A DNA stretch of 64,000 nt from Ideonella sp. A 288 (GCF_002198735.1 NZ_MWLO01000134.1:1-64000), one strand, 5' to 3'; shown: positions 1 through 9,517, counted from the stretch's first letter. Notes: generated by a model not told the origin, from the sequence alone. Program-made: numbers and translations.

Positions 1-1
1 G

Positions 2-199
2 GCTGCGCGGGTGCCGGCCACCCCGCCCGGGCCTGCGCCAGCCGTGGTGGTGCGGCCGCCGCCACCCGCGCAGCCCGCACCGGCACCGGCGCGTGCCGAG
101 CCCGCGCCACGTGGCAACCGCGACGACGACCGCGACGAGCGGCGCCGCACGCCCGACCAACCGGGCCGCGGTCGGCCCGACCGGCAGATGGTGCAGTAG
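2..199 (+). CDS. 3' end of an unidentified gene (partial)
   Basis: An open frame runs in from the left edge and ends at TAG 197-199. The visible 65 residues form a low-complexity tail: Pro/Ala-rich for about 40 residues, then Arg/Asp-rich (RDDDRDERRR), ending in QMVQ. Charged disordered tails like this occur on several RNA-binding proteins and RNA helicases, but no domain is visible and I do not assign a function. The 87 bases after it, up to the end of tesA on the other strand, hold nothing I recognise. Confidence 0.45.
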   Translation, partial: AARVPATPPGPAPAVVVRPPPPAQPAPAPARAEPAPRGNRDDDRDERRRTPDQPGRGRPDRQMVQ

Positions 200-286
200 G
201 GGCCGCTCGATCCCACCAGGCTCCGTTAGGCCGGGGCAGGCCGGACCGCGCGTGCACCCTGCGCGGCAGGGGGTGCGCAGGCAGGC

Positions 287-958
287 TCAGCGCAGCCAGG
301 GCTTCATCACGGGCCAGACATTGCCCAGCATCGCCGGGTGGGCCTCGGCGGTGGGATGGATGCGGTCGGGCTGGAACAGCCGCTCGGCCTGCGGACCGTC
401 GGCCACGCCGGCCAGCAGGAATGGCACCAGCGCCGCACCCTCGGCCTTGGCCACCTCGGCGAACAGGGCGGCGAAGTCCTGCCCGTAGCGTGCCCCGTAG
501 TTGGGGGGCACCTGCATGCCCACGAGCATGACCTTGGCGCCGGTGGCCTTGGCCGCGCGCGCCATGGCCACCAGGTTGTCGCGCGTCATTGCCAGCGGCA
601 GCCCGCGCAGCGCATCGTTGCCGCCGAGTTCGATCACCACGTGGCTGGGCTTGTGCTGCTGCAGCAGTGCCGGCAGGCGCGAGCGCCCGCCCGAGGTGGT
701 GTCGCCGCTGATGCTGGCGTTGACCACCGTGGCGGCGATGCGCTCCTGCGCAAGGCGGCGCTCGAGCAGCGCCACCCAGCCGCTGCCACGGGCCAGCCCA
801 TACTCGGCCGACAGGCTGTCGCCGACCACCACGACGACCCGCGGGGCTGCCGCGGCGGCCCCGGCCGGCCGAAGGCCCGTGCACAAGGCCATTGCGGCCA
901 CGCTACAGTGCAGCAGCGCCAGACGTCGCGACCGCCGTCGCCCCCCACCCGCATCCAT
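287..958 (-). CDS. tesA: Periplasmic SGNH-family esterase/lysophospholipase (TesA-like)
   Basis: Predicted SGNH hydrolase that cleaves acyl esters or thioesters in the periplasm, 223 residues. An Arg-rich N terminus and hydrophobic segment ending near an AGAAAAAP stretch look like a signal peptide. Family blocks are present: block I GDSLS (nucleophile Ser48), the GGND block (IELGGNDALRG) and the catalytic DxxH (DRIHP) near the C terminus. The start at 958 overlaps the divergent ABC gene by 2 bp at a CATG palindrome. A divergent tesA/ybbA pair is also known in enterobacteria, which supports the call. The gene could be extended upstream in frame, but only by running through the ABC gene. Confidence 0.9.
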   Translation of the reverse strand: MDAGGGRRRSRRLALLHCSVAAMALCTGLRPAGAAAAAPRVVVVVGDSLSAEYGLARGSGWVALLERRLAQERIAATVVNASISGDTTSGGRSRLPALLQQHKPSHVVIELGGNDALRGLPLAMTRDNLVAMARAAKATGAKVMLVGMQVPPNYGARYGQDFAALFAEVAKAEGAALVPFLLAGVADGPQAERLFQPDRIHPTAEAHPAMLGNVWPVMKPWLR

Positions 959-1640
959 GACCGATCCCATCATTGCCGTCGAACACGTGACCCGCCAGGT
1001 GGTCGATTCCACCGGCACACTGACCATTCTCCACGACATCGATTTCTCGCTGCGGCCACGGGAATCCACGGCCATCGTCGGTGCCTCGGGATCGGGCAAG
1101 AGCACGCTGCTGGCCACGATGGCCGGGCTGGACCTGCCCACCACCGGCACCGTGCGGCTCGACGGCATCGACCTGTTCGCGCTCGACGAGGACGCCCGCG
1201 CGGCGGTGCGGGCAACGCGCCTGGGCTTCGTGTTCCAGAGCTTCCAGTTGCTGGGCCACCTCACCGCGCTCGAGAACGTGATGCTGCCGCTCGAACTGCT
1301 CGGCCGGTCGGAGGCCCGCGCGCGCGCCGGCGAGATGCTGCGCCGCGTGGGGCTGGCCGAGCGCCTGAACCACTACCCGCGCACCTTGTCGGGCGGCGAG
1401 CAGCAGCGCGTGGCGCTGGCACGCGCCTTCGTCGTCGAGCCGGCCGTGTTGCTGGCGGACGAGCCCACCGGCAGCCTGGATTTCGCCACCGGCGAGCGGG
1501 TGATGGCGCTGATGTTCGACATGAACCGCGAATCGGGCACGACGCTGGTGCTGGTGACGCACGACGAGCGCATCGCCGCGCGCTGCGACCGCCAACTGCA
1601 CATCGAGGCCGGGCGCCTGGTGACGCCGGTGCCGGCATGA
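957..1640 (+). CDS. ybbA: ABC transporter ATP-binding protein (YbbA/LolD type)
   Basis: A 227-residue ATPase of the MacB/LolD/YbbA class. Walker A GASGSGKST is at residues 42-50, the signature LSGGEQQRVALARA follows, and Walker B is VLLADEPTGSLD with the extended motif of export-type ATPases, then a switch His (VTHD). In enterobacteria YbbA pairs with the large permease YbbP. Here the next gene is an M23 peptidase instead, so the permease must be elsewhere or absent. The stop overlaps the next start (ATGA), indicating translational coupling with the peptidase. Confidence 0.9.
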   Translation: MTDPIIAVEHVTRQVVDSTGTLTILHDIDFSLRPRESTAIVGASGSGKSTLLATMAGLDLPTTGTVRLDGIDLFALDEDARAAVRATRLGFVFQSFQLLGHLTALENVMLPLELLGRSEARARAGEMLRRVGLAERLNHYPRTLSGGEQQRVALARAFVVEPAVLLADEPTGSLDFATGERVMALMFDMNRESGTTLVLVTHDERIAARCDRQLHIEAGRLVTPVPA

Positions 1641-2506
1641 CGGCACGGTGGCCGCGCCGGCAGGTGCTGGCCGTGGCGATGCTGGCGGTCCCGGCCGTGG
1701 TGCGGGCGCAGCCGGCGCCTGCCGCGCCGCACCTGCCTCGGTCGCGGCCTGCCCCTGGCGGCATCGTGCTGTTGCCGCTCGGCCCTTCGCCCGCGCGGCC
1801 GAGCGTGCGCAGCGAAGGGGACGTGCCGGTGCTCGTGCTGGGGTCGGCCGACGGCTGGACGGCCGTCGTGGGCATTCCACTGTCGGCCACACCCGGCGAG
1901 GGCCGCGTGATGGTGCACGGCGGCGCAGCGACCGATGCAGACGGTCCGCGGGCGATCGCCTACCGCATCGGCCCACATGCCTACGCCGAACAGCGCCTGA
2001 CCGTGGCGCCCGGCCACGTGGACCTGTCGCCACGCGACCAGGCCCGCCACCAGCGCGAGCGCGCGCACCTGGCGCAGGTGATGGCCACGTTCTCGGAGCC
2101 GCTGCCCGATCGGATGAGCTTTCGGCCGCCTGTGCCGGGCCGGCGCTCTGGTTCGTTCGGCCTGCGCCGGGTGTTCAACGGCCAGCCGCGATCGCCGCAC
2201 AGCGGCATGGACATCGCCGCCGCCACGGGCACGGCGGTGGTGGCGCCTGCGCCGGGGCGGGTCATCGACACCGGTGACTACTTCTTCAACGGCAAGACCG
2301 TCTGGATCGACCATGGCGGCGGCTGGCTGTCGATGGTGTGCCACCTCAGCGAGATCGACGCCACCGTCGGGGCGATGGTGGTCGCCGGCGATCGGGTGGG
2401 GGCGGTCGGCGCCACCGGACGAGCCACCGGGCCTCACCTGCACTGGTCGGTGAGCCTGAACCGGGTGATGGTCGATCCGGCCCTGATGCTGGCCGACTCG
2501 CGCTGA
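1637..2506 (+). CDS. M23/LytM-family peptidoglycan peptidase
   Basis: A 289-residue secreted protein. An Arg-Arg N terminus with a hydrophobic stretch ending in VVRAQP is a likely signal peptide. The C-terminal third is a LytM domain with zinc-ligand motifs HSGMDIA (HxxxD) and HLHWS (HxH), so a catalytically competent metallopeptidase is predicted; the N-terminal half is a variable family domain. The start at 1637 overlaps the ATPase stop. Coupling of an ABC ATPase with a LytM protein recalls FtsEX/EnvC-like control of wall hydrolases, but here that is inference only. Confidence 0.88.
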   Translation: MTARWPRRQVLAVAMLAVPAVVRAQPAPAAPHLPRSRPAPGGIVLLPLGPSPARPSVRSEGDVPVLVLGSADGWTAVVGIPLSATPGEGRVMVHGGAATDADGPRAIAYRIGPHAYAEQRLTVAPGHVDLSPRDQARHQRERAHLAQVMATFSEPLPDRMSFRPPVPGRRSGSFGLRRVFNGQPRSPHSGMDIAAATGTAVVAPAPGRVIDTGDYFFNGKTVWIDHGGGWLSMVCHLSEIDATVGAMVVAGDRVGAVGATGRATGPHLHWSVSLNRVMVDPALMLADSR

Positions 2507-2544
2507 GCGCGCCGCGGCGTTGCAGCATCGGACGCCACAACGAC

Positions 2545-2568
2545 AAAGGGCGCCATGAGGCGCCCTTT
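2545..2568. terminator. Bidirectional intrinsic terminator
   Basis: A perfect 10-bp stem (2545-2554 with 2559-2568) closes a 4-base loop. AAA on the left and TTT on the right give both strands a short U tract. It lies between the convergent M23 peptidase and peptidyl-prolyl isomerase genes and can serve both. Confidence 0.8.
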
Positions 2569-2603
2569 ATCTAGGTGGCAGGCCCTGAGCGGGCCCCGTG
2601 CGC

Positions 2604-3413
2604 TTATTGCGCGAACTTGAAGTCGGTCTTGGCGCCCTTGCGCAGGTCGTCCTGGAACTTCTGCAGCTTCATCTGTTCCTGGCGCTGCTTGATCTGGCCC
2701 TTGACGGCGTCGAACTCCGGGAACTGCGCCTGGCGGGTGTCCTCGAGGCGGATGATGTGCCAGCCGAACTGGCTCTTCACCGGCGTCTCGGTCATCTCGC
2801 CCTTCTTGAGCGCGGTCATGGCCTTGCCGAATTCGGGCACGTAGCTCTCGGGCTTGGCGAAGTCGAGGTCGCCGCCGTTCTGGCCGGAACCCGGGTCCTT
2901 GGACTTGGCCTTGGCCAGGTCTTCGAACTTGGCGCCGCCCTTGATCTGGGCGATCAGGGCCTTGGCATCTTCCTCGCCTTCGACCAGGATGTGGCGGGCA
3001 CGGTACTCGGTGCCGGTGGCCTGCGCCTTGAACTTCTCGTACTCGGTCTTGGCTTCGGCGTCGCCGACGGGGTTCTTCTTCTTGTAGTCCTCGAACAGCT
3101 CGCGGATCAGGATGCTCTGGCGGGCCAGTTCCATCTGCGCCTTGTAGTCGGCGGTGTTGGCGATGCCGCGCTTCTCGGCTTCCTGGGCGAAGATCTCGCG
3201 CAGCACCACCTGTTCGCGGGCCTGGCCTTCCATCTCGGGGGTCATCTGCTGGCCCGAACGCTGGGCCTGCTGCAGCAGGATTTCGACGCGTGCCTTCGGC
3301 ACGGCCTTGCCGTTGACGACGGCGATGTTCTGGGCCGAGGCGGCCAGCGGCAGCAGCAGGGCCGTGACGGCGACGGCGATGGCCGCGCGAGCGGAGAGGT
3401 TCTTGCGGATCAT
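2604..3413 (-). CDS. Periplasmic PpiC-type (parvulin) peptidyl-prolyl isomerase
   Basis: A 269-residue foldase. Signal peptide MIRKNLSARAAIAVAVTA through ASAQ, a SurA-like helical N-terminal region, and a parvulin domain around residues 140-235 (RARHILVEGEEDA, GGDLDFAKPESYVPEFGKA, QFGWHIIRL). It assists folding of exported proteins. The start at 3413 is chosen because the signal peptide begins there; in-frame sequence upstream is not signal-like. It is followed on the same strand by bolA, yciB and msrB in reverse order, a common Burkholderiales arrangement. It could equally be named PrsA- or Cbf2-like. Confidence 0.9.
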   Translation of the reverse strand: MIRKNLSARAAIAVAVTALLLPLAASAQNIAVVNGKAVPKARVEILLQQAQRSGQQMTPEMEGQAREQVVLREIFAQEAEKRGIANTADYKAQMELARQSILIRELFEDYKKKNPVGDAEAKTEYEKFKAQATGTEYRARHILVEGEEDAKALIAQIKGGAKFEDLAKAKSKDPGSGQNGGDLDFAKPESYVPEFGKAMTALKKGEMTETPVKSQFGWHIIRLEDTRQAQFPEFDAVKGQIKQRQEQMKLQKFQDDLRKGAKTDFKFAQ

Positions 3414-3503
3414 GGCGGATGGGTCTTTCGGCGGGGGTTCCGGCGCTATGGCGGGAAGAAGATGGAACGCGGTCGAAGCGCTGCAGGTCCGAAGGCGCAA
3501 GGT

Positions 3504-3773
3504 TCAGCGTTCGCCCGGAGCACGGGCCTCGATGGCCAGCGCATGGATGCCCTGAGGGATCACAAGGCGAAGAGAATCATACACGAGGCGATGTCGGCCC
3601 AAGCGAGACAAACCGTCGCACTGTCTGCTCACCAGACGCACGCGCCAGTGCGATCCTTCGCCCGCGCCGGCGTGTCCCGCATGCTGGTGGCTTTCATCGA
3701 TGACCTCGAGCGATTCGAAGGGCTCCAGCGCCTCGCGCAAGGCCTGGTCGATCTGTGCGGCGGTGACGGCCAT
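3504..3773 (-). CDS. bolA: BolA family protein
   Basis: 89 residues, the usual BolA length. The family hallmark ESHQHAGHAG sits in the middle, followed by HWRVRLVS and a C-terminal helix (GIHALAIEARAP). BolA proteins bind [2Fe-2S] clusters with monothiol glutaredoxins and influence cell shape and stress responses. The gene lies 17 bases downstream of yciB and is probably cotranscribed with it. Confidence 0.92.
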   Translation of the reverse strand: MAVTAAQIDQALREALEPFESLEVIDESHQHAGHAGAGEGSHWRVRLVSRQCDGLSRLGRHRLVYDSLRLVIPQGIHALAIEARAPGER

Positions 3774-3790
3774 GGTGCTGCGTGCCTCGT

Positions 3791-4444
3791 TCACTGCGGG
3801 CCCGGGGAGGGCGGGGCTTTCGGGTCGGCCTCGTCCGGCAGGTAGCGGCTGAGGTAGAAGCCCTGGGCGATGGTGAAGACCAGCATCAGGCCGATGCCAC
3901 CGAAGAGCTTGAAATTGACCCAGGTGGCGGTGGGAAAGCTGTAGGCCACCCACAGGTTCAGCAGGCCCATCATGCCGAAGAAGGCGATCCAGGCGAAGTT
4001 CAGCCGGCGCCAGATGCCGTCGGGCAATTGCATCTGCTCGCCCAGCAGCACCCGCAGCAGGTTGCGGCCGAAGAAGGCCTGGCTGATCCACAGCGACAGG
4101 CCCATCGCCCAATACAGGACGCTGGGCTTCCACTTGATGAAGGTCTCGCTGTGGAACCAGATGGTCAGGCCGCCCAGCACCACCACCAGCACCAGGCTGA
4201 CCCAGAGCATCATGTCGATCTTGCGCCCACGCAGCTTCAGCCAGGCCACCTGGGCCAGCGTGGCAATGATGACGACCACCGTGGCCAGCAACACCGGCGC
4301 TTCATCGGCACCCACCCGACCGCCGGCGACGATGAAGCCGAGGTGGCTGGTGGCAAAGTCGGCGGCCCAATCCTTGTGGCCTTCGGCGTACTTGAACGTG
4401 CCGAAGAACAGGATGATGGGCAGGAAATCGAGCAACAGTTTCAT
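3791..4444 (-). CDS. yciB: Inner-membrane septation protein A (YciB/IspZ family)
   Basis: 217 residues with the family N terminus MKLLLDFLPIILFFGTFK and five to six hydrophobic segments, including one ending IWFHSETFIKWKPS and one at LNLWVAYSF. YciB proteins are inner-membrane proteins linked to cell division and envelope synthesis. The start at 4444 coincides with the conserved N terminus. The C terminus has a short Pro-rich tail. Neighbouring bolA and the PpiC-type gene are on the same strand. Confidence 0.92.
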   Translation of the reverse strand: MKLLLDFLPIILFFGTFKYAEGHKDWAADFATSHLGFIVAGGRVGADEAPVLLATVVVIIATLAQVAWLKLRGRKIDMMLWVSLVLVVVLGGLTIWFHSETFIKWKPSVLYWAMGLSLWISQAFFGRNLLRVLLGEQMQLPDGIWRRLNFAWIAFFGMMGLLNLWVAYSFPTATWVNFKLFGGIGLMLVFTIAQGFYLSRYLPDEADPKAPPSPGPQ

Positions 4445-4520
4445 GCGGGGCGCAGTGTAGCCGGGTGGGCGGTGGCCGCACCGCCGGATCGCGGGGGGCG
4501 CCTGGGTGCGGGACGGCCGG

Positions 4521-4964
4521 TCAGGGCTTCGCCACGAAATCGATCGCGGCCGAGTTGATGCAGTAGCGCTCGCCGGTGGGCTCGGGGCCGTCGTCGAAGA
4601 CGTGACCCAGGTGCGTGCCGCAGGCCGCGCAGCGCACCTCGATGCGCACCATGCCGTGGGTGGCGTCGACCACGCGCTCGATGCGTCCGGGCTCGATCTC
4701 CTTCCACCAGCTGGGCCAGCCGCAGCCGGCGTCGAACTTGGCTTCGGCCTCGAACAGCACCTGGCCGCAGCCGATGCACCGGTAGGCACCGTCGGCCCAG
4801 TGGTCCCAGTAGCGGCCGGTGAAGGCGCGCTCGGTGGCGGCCTTGCGGGCCACCTGGTACTGCATCGGGTCGAGCTGGGCGCGCCATTCGGCGTCGGACT
4901 TGCGCACCGGGTAGCGCGGATCGTCGTGCTCGTGCGGCGCGTCGGGCTTCTTGAAGGGGTTCAT
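4521..4964 (-). CDS. msrB: Peptide-methionine (R)-S-oxide reductase MsrB
   Basis: 147 residues. The zinc-binding pairs CxxC are at Cys63/Cys66 and Cys112/Cys115, and the catalytic motif RYCINSAA carries Cys135. Other family blocks seen are [22 protein letters not shown] and [10 protein letters not shown]. It reduces methionine-R-sulfoxide in proteins. There is no signal peptide, so it is cytoplasmic. The start at 4964 begins the conserved [15 protein letters not shown] segment, which may partly be disordered. Confidence 0.95.
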   Translation of the reverse strand: MNPFKKPDAPHEHDDPRYPVRKSDAEWRAQLDPMQYQVARKAATERAFTGRYWDHWADGAYRCIGCGQVLFEAEAKFDAGCGWPSWWKEIEPGRIERVVDATHGMVRIEVRCAACGTHLGHVFDDGPEPTGERYCINSAAIDFVAKP

Positions 4965-5182
4965 GGCGGGCGAAATCCGGGCCGTTGGCTTGCGATGGGC
5001 CGAGTGTAGTGAGCGCCCGGCCGGGCATCGGGTGGCGGGCACAAGCCCCGACGGCAGGCGTGCCTTCACGGTGCCGCGGCCTGTCCCGGGAGCGACAGGC
5101 GCGTCGGGGTAGAACCTGAAGTGGCGAGCCTGCCATTCCGCTATCGTCAGCGACTCTTGTCCTTCACCCGGTAGGAGTGACC

Positions 5183-6430
5183 ATGAACAGCCTGACGACG
5201 TCGTATCGACTGCCGCTTGCGGCGGCCATGTTGTGGTGTGCCATGGGGGCACAGGCGCAGATCAAGATCGCCTACGTCGACCCGCTGTCCGGCGGCGGGG
5301 CCACCATCGGCGAGCACGGGCTCAAGCAGTTGCAGTTCCTCGTGGAAACCATCAACGCCAAGGGCGGGGTCATCGGCGGCCAGAAGCTCGAGGCCGTGGC
5401 CTACGACAACAAGGGCAGCCCGCAAGAGAGCCTGGTGCAGGTGCAGAAGGCCATCGATGCCGGCGTGCGCTTCATCACCCAGGGCAACGGCTCGGGTGCG
5501 GCCACCGCGATCTCGGAGTTCGTCAACAAGTACAACGAGCGCAACCCCGGCAAGGAGGTGCTGTACTTCAACTATGCCGCGGTGGACCCGGCGCTGACCA
5601 ACGAGAAGTGCAGCTACTGGCATTTCCGCTGGGACGCCAATTCCGACATCAAGATGGCCGCGCTGACCAACTTCATGAAGGACCAGAAGGACATCAAGAA
5701 GGTCTACATCATCGGCCAGGACTATTCGTTCGGTCAGTCGGTGCGCACCGCGGCGGTGGCCATGCTCAAGCAGAAGCGGCCCGACATCCAGGTGGTGGGC
5801 GACGAGTTGCACCCGCTGCTGAAGATCACCGACTTTGCGCCCTACATCGCCAAGATCAAGGCCGCCGGTGCCGACTCGGTGATCACCGGCAACTGGGGCA
5901 ACGACATGTCGCTGCTGCTGAAGGCCGCGGCCGACGCCGGGCTGAAGGTCAACTGGTACACCTACTACGCCGGCGGCGCCGGTGGCCCCACGGCCATCAA
6001 GCAGACCGGGCTCGACCACCGCGTGTTCCAGATCAGCGAATGGCACACCAACGTGCCGGCGCCCGAGATGGAGGCCTTTGCCGACGCCTTCCTGAAGAAG
6101 TACGGCGGCGCCAACCAGCAGGGCTGGTGGTACCTGCGCATGAAGAACCAGATGGAGATGTTCGCCAATGCGCTGAACCAGGCCAAGTCGGCCGAGCCCA
6201 AGAAGGTGGCCGCCGCGCTGGCCGACATGAAGTTCAAGAACTCGCTGGGCGCCGACACCTTCATGCGGCCCACCGACCACTCGCTGTTCCAGGACATGTA
6301 CATCTCGTCCTTCGGTTCGGGCACCAAGCACGACGAAGAGAAGACCGGCTGGGGCTGGAAGACGGTGGGCGTGATCAAGGCGCAGGACACGGTGATCCCC
6401 ACCTCCTGCAAGATGAACATCCCCAGCTGA
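5183..6430 (+). CDS. Branched-chain amino acid-type ABC transporter, periplasmic binding protein
   Basis: 415 residues with a signal peptide (cleavage near GAQAQ) and a Leu/Ile/Val-binding type fold: [34 protein letters not shown], then [13 protein letters not shown] in the second lobe. The ATG at 5183 is preferred over GTG 5177 because AGGAG (5173-5177) then sits 5 bases upstream. It heads a five-gene importer operon. The real ligand may be a branched-chain amino acid, but homologues also bind amides, urea or aromatic acids. The following acyl-CoA genes make a carboxylic acid conceivable. Confidence 0.9.
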   Translation: MNSLTTSYRLPLAAAMLWCAMGAQAQIKIAYVDPLSGGGATIGEHGLKQLQFLVETINAKGGVIGGQKLEAVAYDNKGSPQESLVQVQKAIDAGVRFITQGNGSGAATAISEFVNKYNERNPGKEVLYFNYAAVDPALTNEKCSYWHFRWDANSDIKMAALTNFMKDQKDIKKVYIIGQDYSFGQSVRTAAVAMLKQKRPDIQVVGDELHPLLKITDFAPYIAKIKAAGADSVITGNWGNDMSLLLKAAADAGLKVNWYTYYAGGAGGPTAIKQTGLDHRVFQISEWHTNVPAPEMEAFADAFLKKYGGANQQGWWYLRMKNQMEMFANALNQAKSAEPKKVAAALADMKFKNSLGADTFMRPTDHSLFQDMYISSFGSGTKHDEEKTGWGWKTVGVIKAQDTVIPTSCKMNIPS

Positions 6431-6463
6431 CCCTGGCCGGCCTCCCCACCCGCGCCCGGCCCC

Positions 6464-7414
6464 ATGGCTGAGCTGATCATCTTCTCCACGCTCAACGGCC
6501 TGCTGTACGGCATGCTGTTGTTCCTGCTGGCCAGCGGCCTGACGCTGATCTTCAGCATGATGGGCGTGCTGAATTTCGCCCATGCCAGCTTCTACATGCT
6601 GGGCGCGTACTTCGGCTACCAGATCAGCCGCTACGTGGGCTACTGGCCGGGCCTGCTGCTGGCGCCGCTGATCGTCGGCGCCATCGGCGCGGTGATCGAG
6701 CGCTACGGCCTGCGCACCGTGCACAAGCACGGGCACGTGGCCGAACTGCTGTTCACCTTCGGCCTGGCCTTCATCGTCGAAGAACTGGTGCAGATGATCT
6801 GGGGCAAGGTGCCGGTGGACTACCGCGTGCCCGAGGCGTTGAACTTCTCGGCCTTCACGCTGTTCTCGACCACCTACCCGGCCTTCCGCATGTTCATGCT
6901 GCTGATGTCGGTGGCGGTGTTCGTGGGCCTGCTGCTGCTGCTCACGCGCACCCGCGTCGGCCTGATCATCCGCGCGGCGCTCACGCACCCCAACATGGTG
7001 GGTGCGCTGGGCCACAACGTGCCGCTGGTGTTCATGCTGGTGTTCGGCGTGGGCTGCGGCCTGGCCGCGCTGGCTGGGGTGATCGCCGGCCCGGCGCTGG
7101 TCACCCAGCCGGCGATGGCCGCGTCGCTGGGGCCCATCCTGTTCGTGGTGGTGGTGGTGGGTGGCCTGGGCTCGTTGCCGGGTGCCTTCATCGCGTCGCT
7201 GCTGATCGGGCTGATCCAGACCTTCGCGGTGGCGCTCAACGTGTCGGTGGCCGATGTGCTGAAGCCGCTGGGCCTGACGCTGACGCGCGACTCCTTCGGC
7301 GGCGACCTGTGGATGGCCACCGTGGCGCAGGTGGCGCCGATCATCCCGTACATGCTGCTGGTGCTGGTGCTGATCTTCCGGCCCAAGGGCCTGATGGGGG
7401 ATCGGGACACATGA
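6464..7414 (+). CDS. livH: Branched-chain amino acid-type ABC permease LivH
   Basis: 316 residues, almost entirely hydrophobic, with the LivH opening NGLLYGMLLFLLASGLTLIF followed by GVLNFAHASFYMLGAYFGY. About eight membrane spans are visible, plus the permease motif around GPALVTQPAMAASLGPILF. Forms the transmembrane pore with LivM. It lies 33 bp after the binding protein. Confidence 0.93.
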   Translation: MAELIIFSTLNGLLYGMLLFLLASGLTLIFSMMGVLNFAHASFYMLGAYFGYQISRYVGYWPGLLLAPLIVGAIGAVIERYGLRTVHKHGHVAELLFTFGLAFIVEELVQMIWGKVPVDYRVPEALNFSAFTLFSTTYPAFRMFMLLMSVAVFVGLLLLLTRTRVGLIIRAALTHPNMVGALGHNVPLVFMLVFGVGCGLAALAGVIAGPALVTQPAMAASLGPILFVVVVVGGLGSLPGAFIASLLIGLIQTFAVALNVSVADVLKPLGLTLTRDSFGGDLWMATVAQVAPIIPYMLLVLVLIFRPKGLMGDRDT

Positions 7415-7487
7415 GCACGTCGCCCGGCCGTCCGAAGACGTGCTCGCTCCCGCCTGGCGGGACGGCGCGAAGCGCAAGGGTGCCCTG

Positions 7488-8753
7488 ATGAGCGTTGTGT
7501 CGACCGGGCGCGGGCACCTGATCCCCTGGGCCGTGGCCGCCGCCGTGGTGGTGGTGCTGCCCTTCGTCTTCAGCAGCGGCTCGGCCATCACGATGATGAG
7601 CCTGATGGGCTTCGGCATCCTGTTCGCGCTGTCGTACAACATGCTGCTGGGGCAGACCGGCATGCTGTCCTTCGGCCATGCGGTGTACTACGGCCTGGGC
7701 GGCTTCATGACCGCGCATGCGCTCAACGTCATCGCGGCCGGCAAGTGGCCGATCCCGCTGCCGGTGGTGCCGCTGGTGGGCGGGCTCGCGGGTCTGTTCT
7801 TCGCCTTCATCTTCGGCTGGGTGTCCACCAAGCGGGCCGGCACGGCTTTCTCGATGATCTCGTTGGGCATCGGCGAACTGGTGGCCGCCTGCTCGCTGAT
7901 CCTGCGCGGCTTTTTCGGCGGCGAGGGCGGCGTGTCCACCAGCCGCACGTCCACGCTGCGCCTGTTCGACATCAGCTTCGGCCCGCAGGTGCAGGTGTAC
8001 TACCTCATCGCGGCCTGGTGCCTGCTGTGCACCGCGGCCATGTACGCCTTCACGCGCACGCCGCTGGGCCGCATGTGCAACGCCGTGCGCGACAACCCCG
8101 AGCGCGCCGAGTTCGTCGGCTACAGCACGCAGGTGGTGCGCTTCATCGTGTTCTGCGTCTCGGGCTTCTTCGCCGGCGTGGCCGGTGGCCTGGCGGCCAT
8201 CCACTACGAGATCGTCACCGCCAGCGTGGTGGGTGCGGTGCCCTCGGGCTTCGTGCTGCTGATGACCTACATCGGCGGCATCGCCTTCTTCATCGGGCCC
8301 ATCATCGGCGCGGTGCTGATGACGGCGCTGCAGATCTCGCTGTCCGACTACACCGGGGCGTGGCAGCTGTATGTCGGCCTGATGTTCGTGGTGATGGTGA
8401 TGTACGCGCCCTGGGGCCTGGCCGGGCTGCTGCTGATGCACCAGCCGCTGGTGGCTGGCGGCACGATGGGCCGCGTGCTGCCGGCCTATGCCAAGGTGGC
8501 CGTGCCCAGCCTGATGCTGGCCGCCGGGGTGGTGCTGCTGATCGAGACCTCGCACCACTTGCTCGTGAAGGCGGCCGAGGGCCCGGCCATGCGCATGTTC
8601 GGCATCGACTACGCGGCCAACTCGGCGGGGGTGTGGGTGGCGATCCCCGTGTTGATTGTCCTGGGCGGGCTGGGGCTCAAGCGCCTGGCGCCCGGCGCCT
8701 CGGCAGCGTTCCATGCCGCGTCGCTCGAAGCACGTTCGCGGAGGCCGGCATGA
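7488..8753 (+). CDS. livM: Branched-chain amino acid-type ABC permease LivM
   Basis: 421 residues, slightly long for LivM because of an extra C-terminal membrane segment. Conserved LivM signatures are LLGQTGMLSFGHAVYYGLGG and FTRTPLGRMCNAVRDNPERAEFVGY. The start at 7488 has AAGGG 7 bases upstream; a GTG at 7440 would add a non-conserved charged extension. The stop overlaps livG (ATGA). Confidence 0.92.
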   Translation: MSVVSTGRGHLIPWAVAAAVVVVLPFVFSSGSAITMMSLMGFGILFALSYNMLLGQTGMLSFGHAVYYGLGGFMTAHALNVIAAGKWPIPLPVVPLVGGLAGLFFAFIFGWVSTKRAGTAFSMISLGIGELVAACSLILRGFFGGEGGVSTSRTSTLRLFDISFGPQVQVYYLIAAWCLLCTAAMYAFTRTPLGRMCNAVRDNPERAEFVGYSTQVVRFIVFCVSGFFAGVAGGLAAIHYEIVTASVVGAVPSGFVLLMTYIGGIAFFIGPIIGAVLMTALQISLSDYTGAWQLYVGLMFVVMVMYAPWGLAGLLLMHQPLVAGGTMGRVLPAYAKVAVPSLMLAAGVVLLIETSHHLLVKAAEGPAMRMFGIDYAANSAGVWVAIPVLIVLGGLGLKRLAPGASAAFHAASLEARSRRPA

Positions 8754-9517
8754 GCGGCTCGGGCCTCCAGCTGATCGACGTCCACAAGAGCTTCGGCGTC
8801 ACGCCCATCATCCGTGGCGTCAACCTCGACGTGAAGCGCGGCGAGCGCCACGCCATCATCGGCCCCAACGGCGCCGGCAAGTCGACCCTGTTCCACCTGA
8901 TCAGCGGGCGCTTCCCGGTCACCTCGGGCCAGGTGCTGCTGAAGGGCGAGGACATCACCGGCCTGCCACCCTACATGATCAACCGGCGCGGCCTGTCGCG
9001 CAGCTTCCAGGTCACCAACATCTTTCCGCGGCTCAGCGTGTTCGAGAACATCCGCTGTGGCGTGCTGTGGTCGCTGGGCTACCGCTACGCGTTCTGGCGG
9101 CTGGTCGAGCGCGCGCGCGACGCCCGCGAGCGCACCGAGAGCATCCTCGAGCAGATCAACCTGAAGTCGCGGCGCGACGTGCCGGCCGGCGTGCTGTCGT
9201 ATGCCGAGCAGCGCGCGCTGGAGATCGGCATCACCATCGCCAGCGGCGCCGACGTGATCATGCTCGACGAGCCCACCGCCGGCATGAGCCGCTCGGAAAC
9301 CGAGCATGCCGTCGGCCTGATCCGCCGCGTCAGCGAGGGCAAGACCCTGGTCATCGTGGAGCACGACATGAGCGTGGTGTTTGACCTGGCCGACCGCATC
9401 TCGGTGCTGGTGTACGGCCAGGTGATCGCCACCGACACGCCCGAGCGCATCCGCGGCAACGCGGCGGTGCAGGAGGCCTACCTGGGCTCGGCCACGGCGG
9501 AGGCCGACCATGCTTGA
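8750..9517 (+). CDS. livG: Branched-chain amino acid-type ABC ATPase LivG
   Basis: 255 residues. Walker A GPNGAGKST, then the LivG block SRSFQVTNIFPRLSVFENI, signature region LSYAEQRALEIG (in place of LSGGQ, as in many LivG), Walker B VIMLDEPTAGMSRSE, switch His in VEHDM. Energises uptake together with LivF. Overlaps livM by 4 bases and livF by 8 bases. Confidence 0.93.
   Translation: MSGSGLQLIDVHKSFGVTPIIRGVNLDVKRGERHAIIGPNGAGKSTLFHLISGRFPVTSGQVLLKGEDITGLPPYMINRRGLSRSFQVTNIFPRLSVFENIRCGVLWSLGYRYAFWRLVERARDARERTESILEQINLKSRRDVPAGVLSYAEQRALEIGITIASGADVIMLDEPTAGMSRSETEHAVGLIRRVSEGKTLVIVEHDMSVVFDLADRISVLVYGQVIATDTPERIRGNAAVQEAYLGSATAEADHA

Noticed and set aside
5177-5182. GTG start for the Liv binding protein
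   Set aside because: It overlaps the AGGAG ribosome site that is ideally spaced for ATG 5183.
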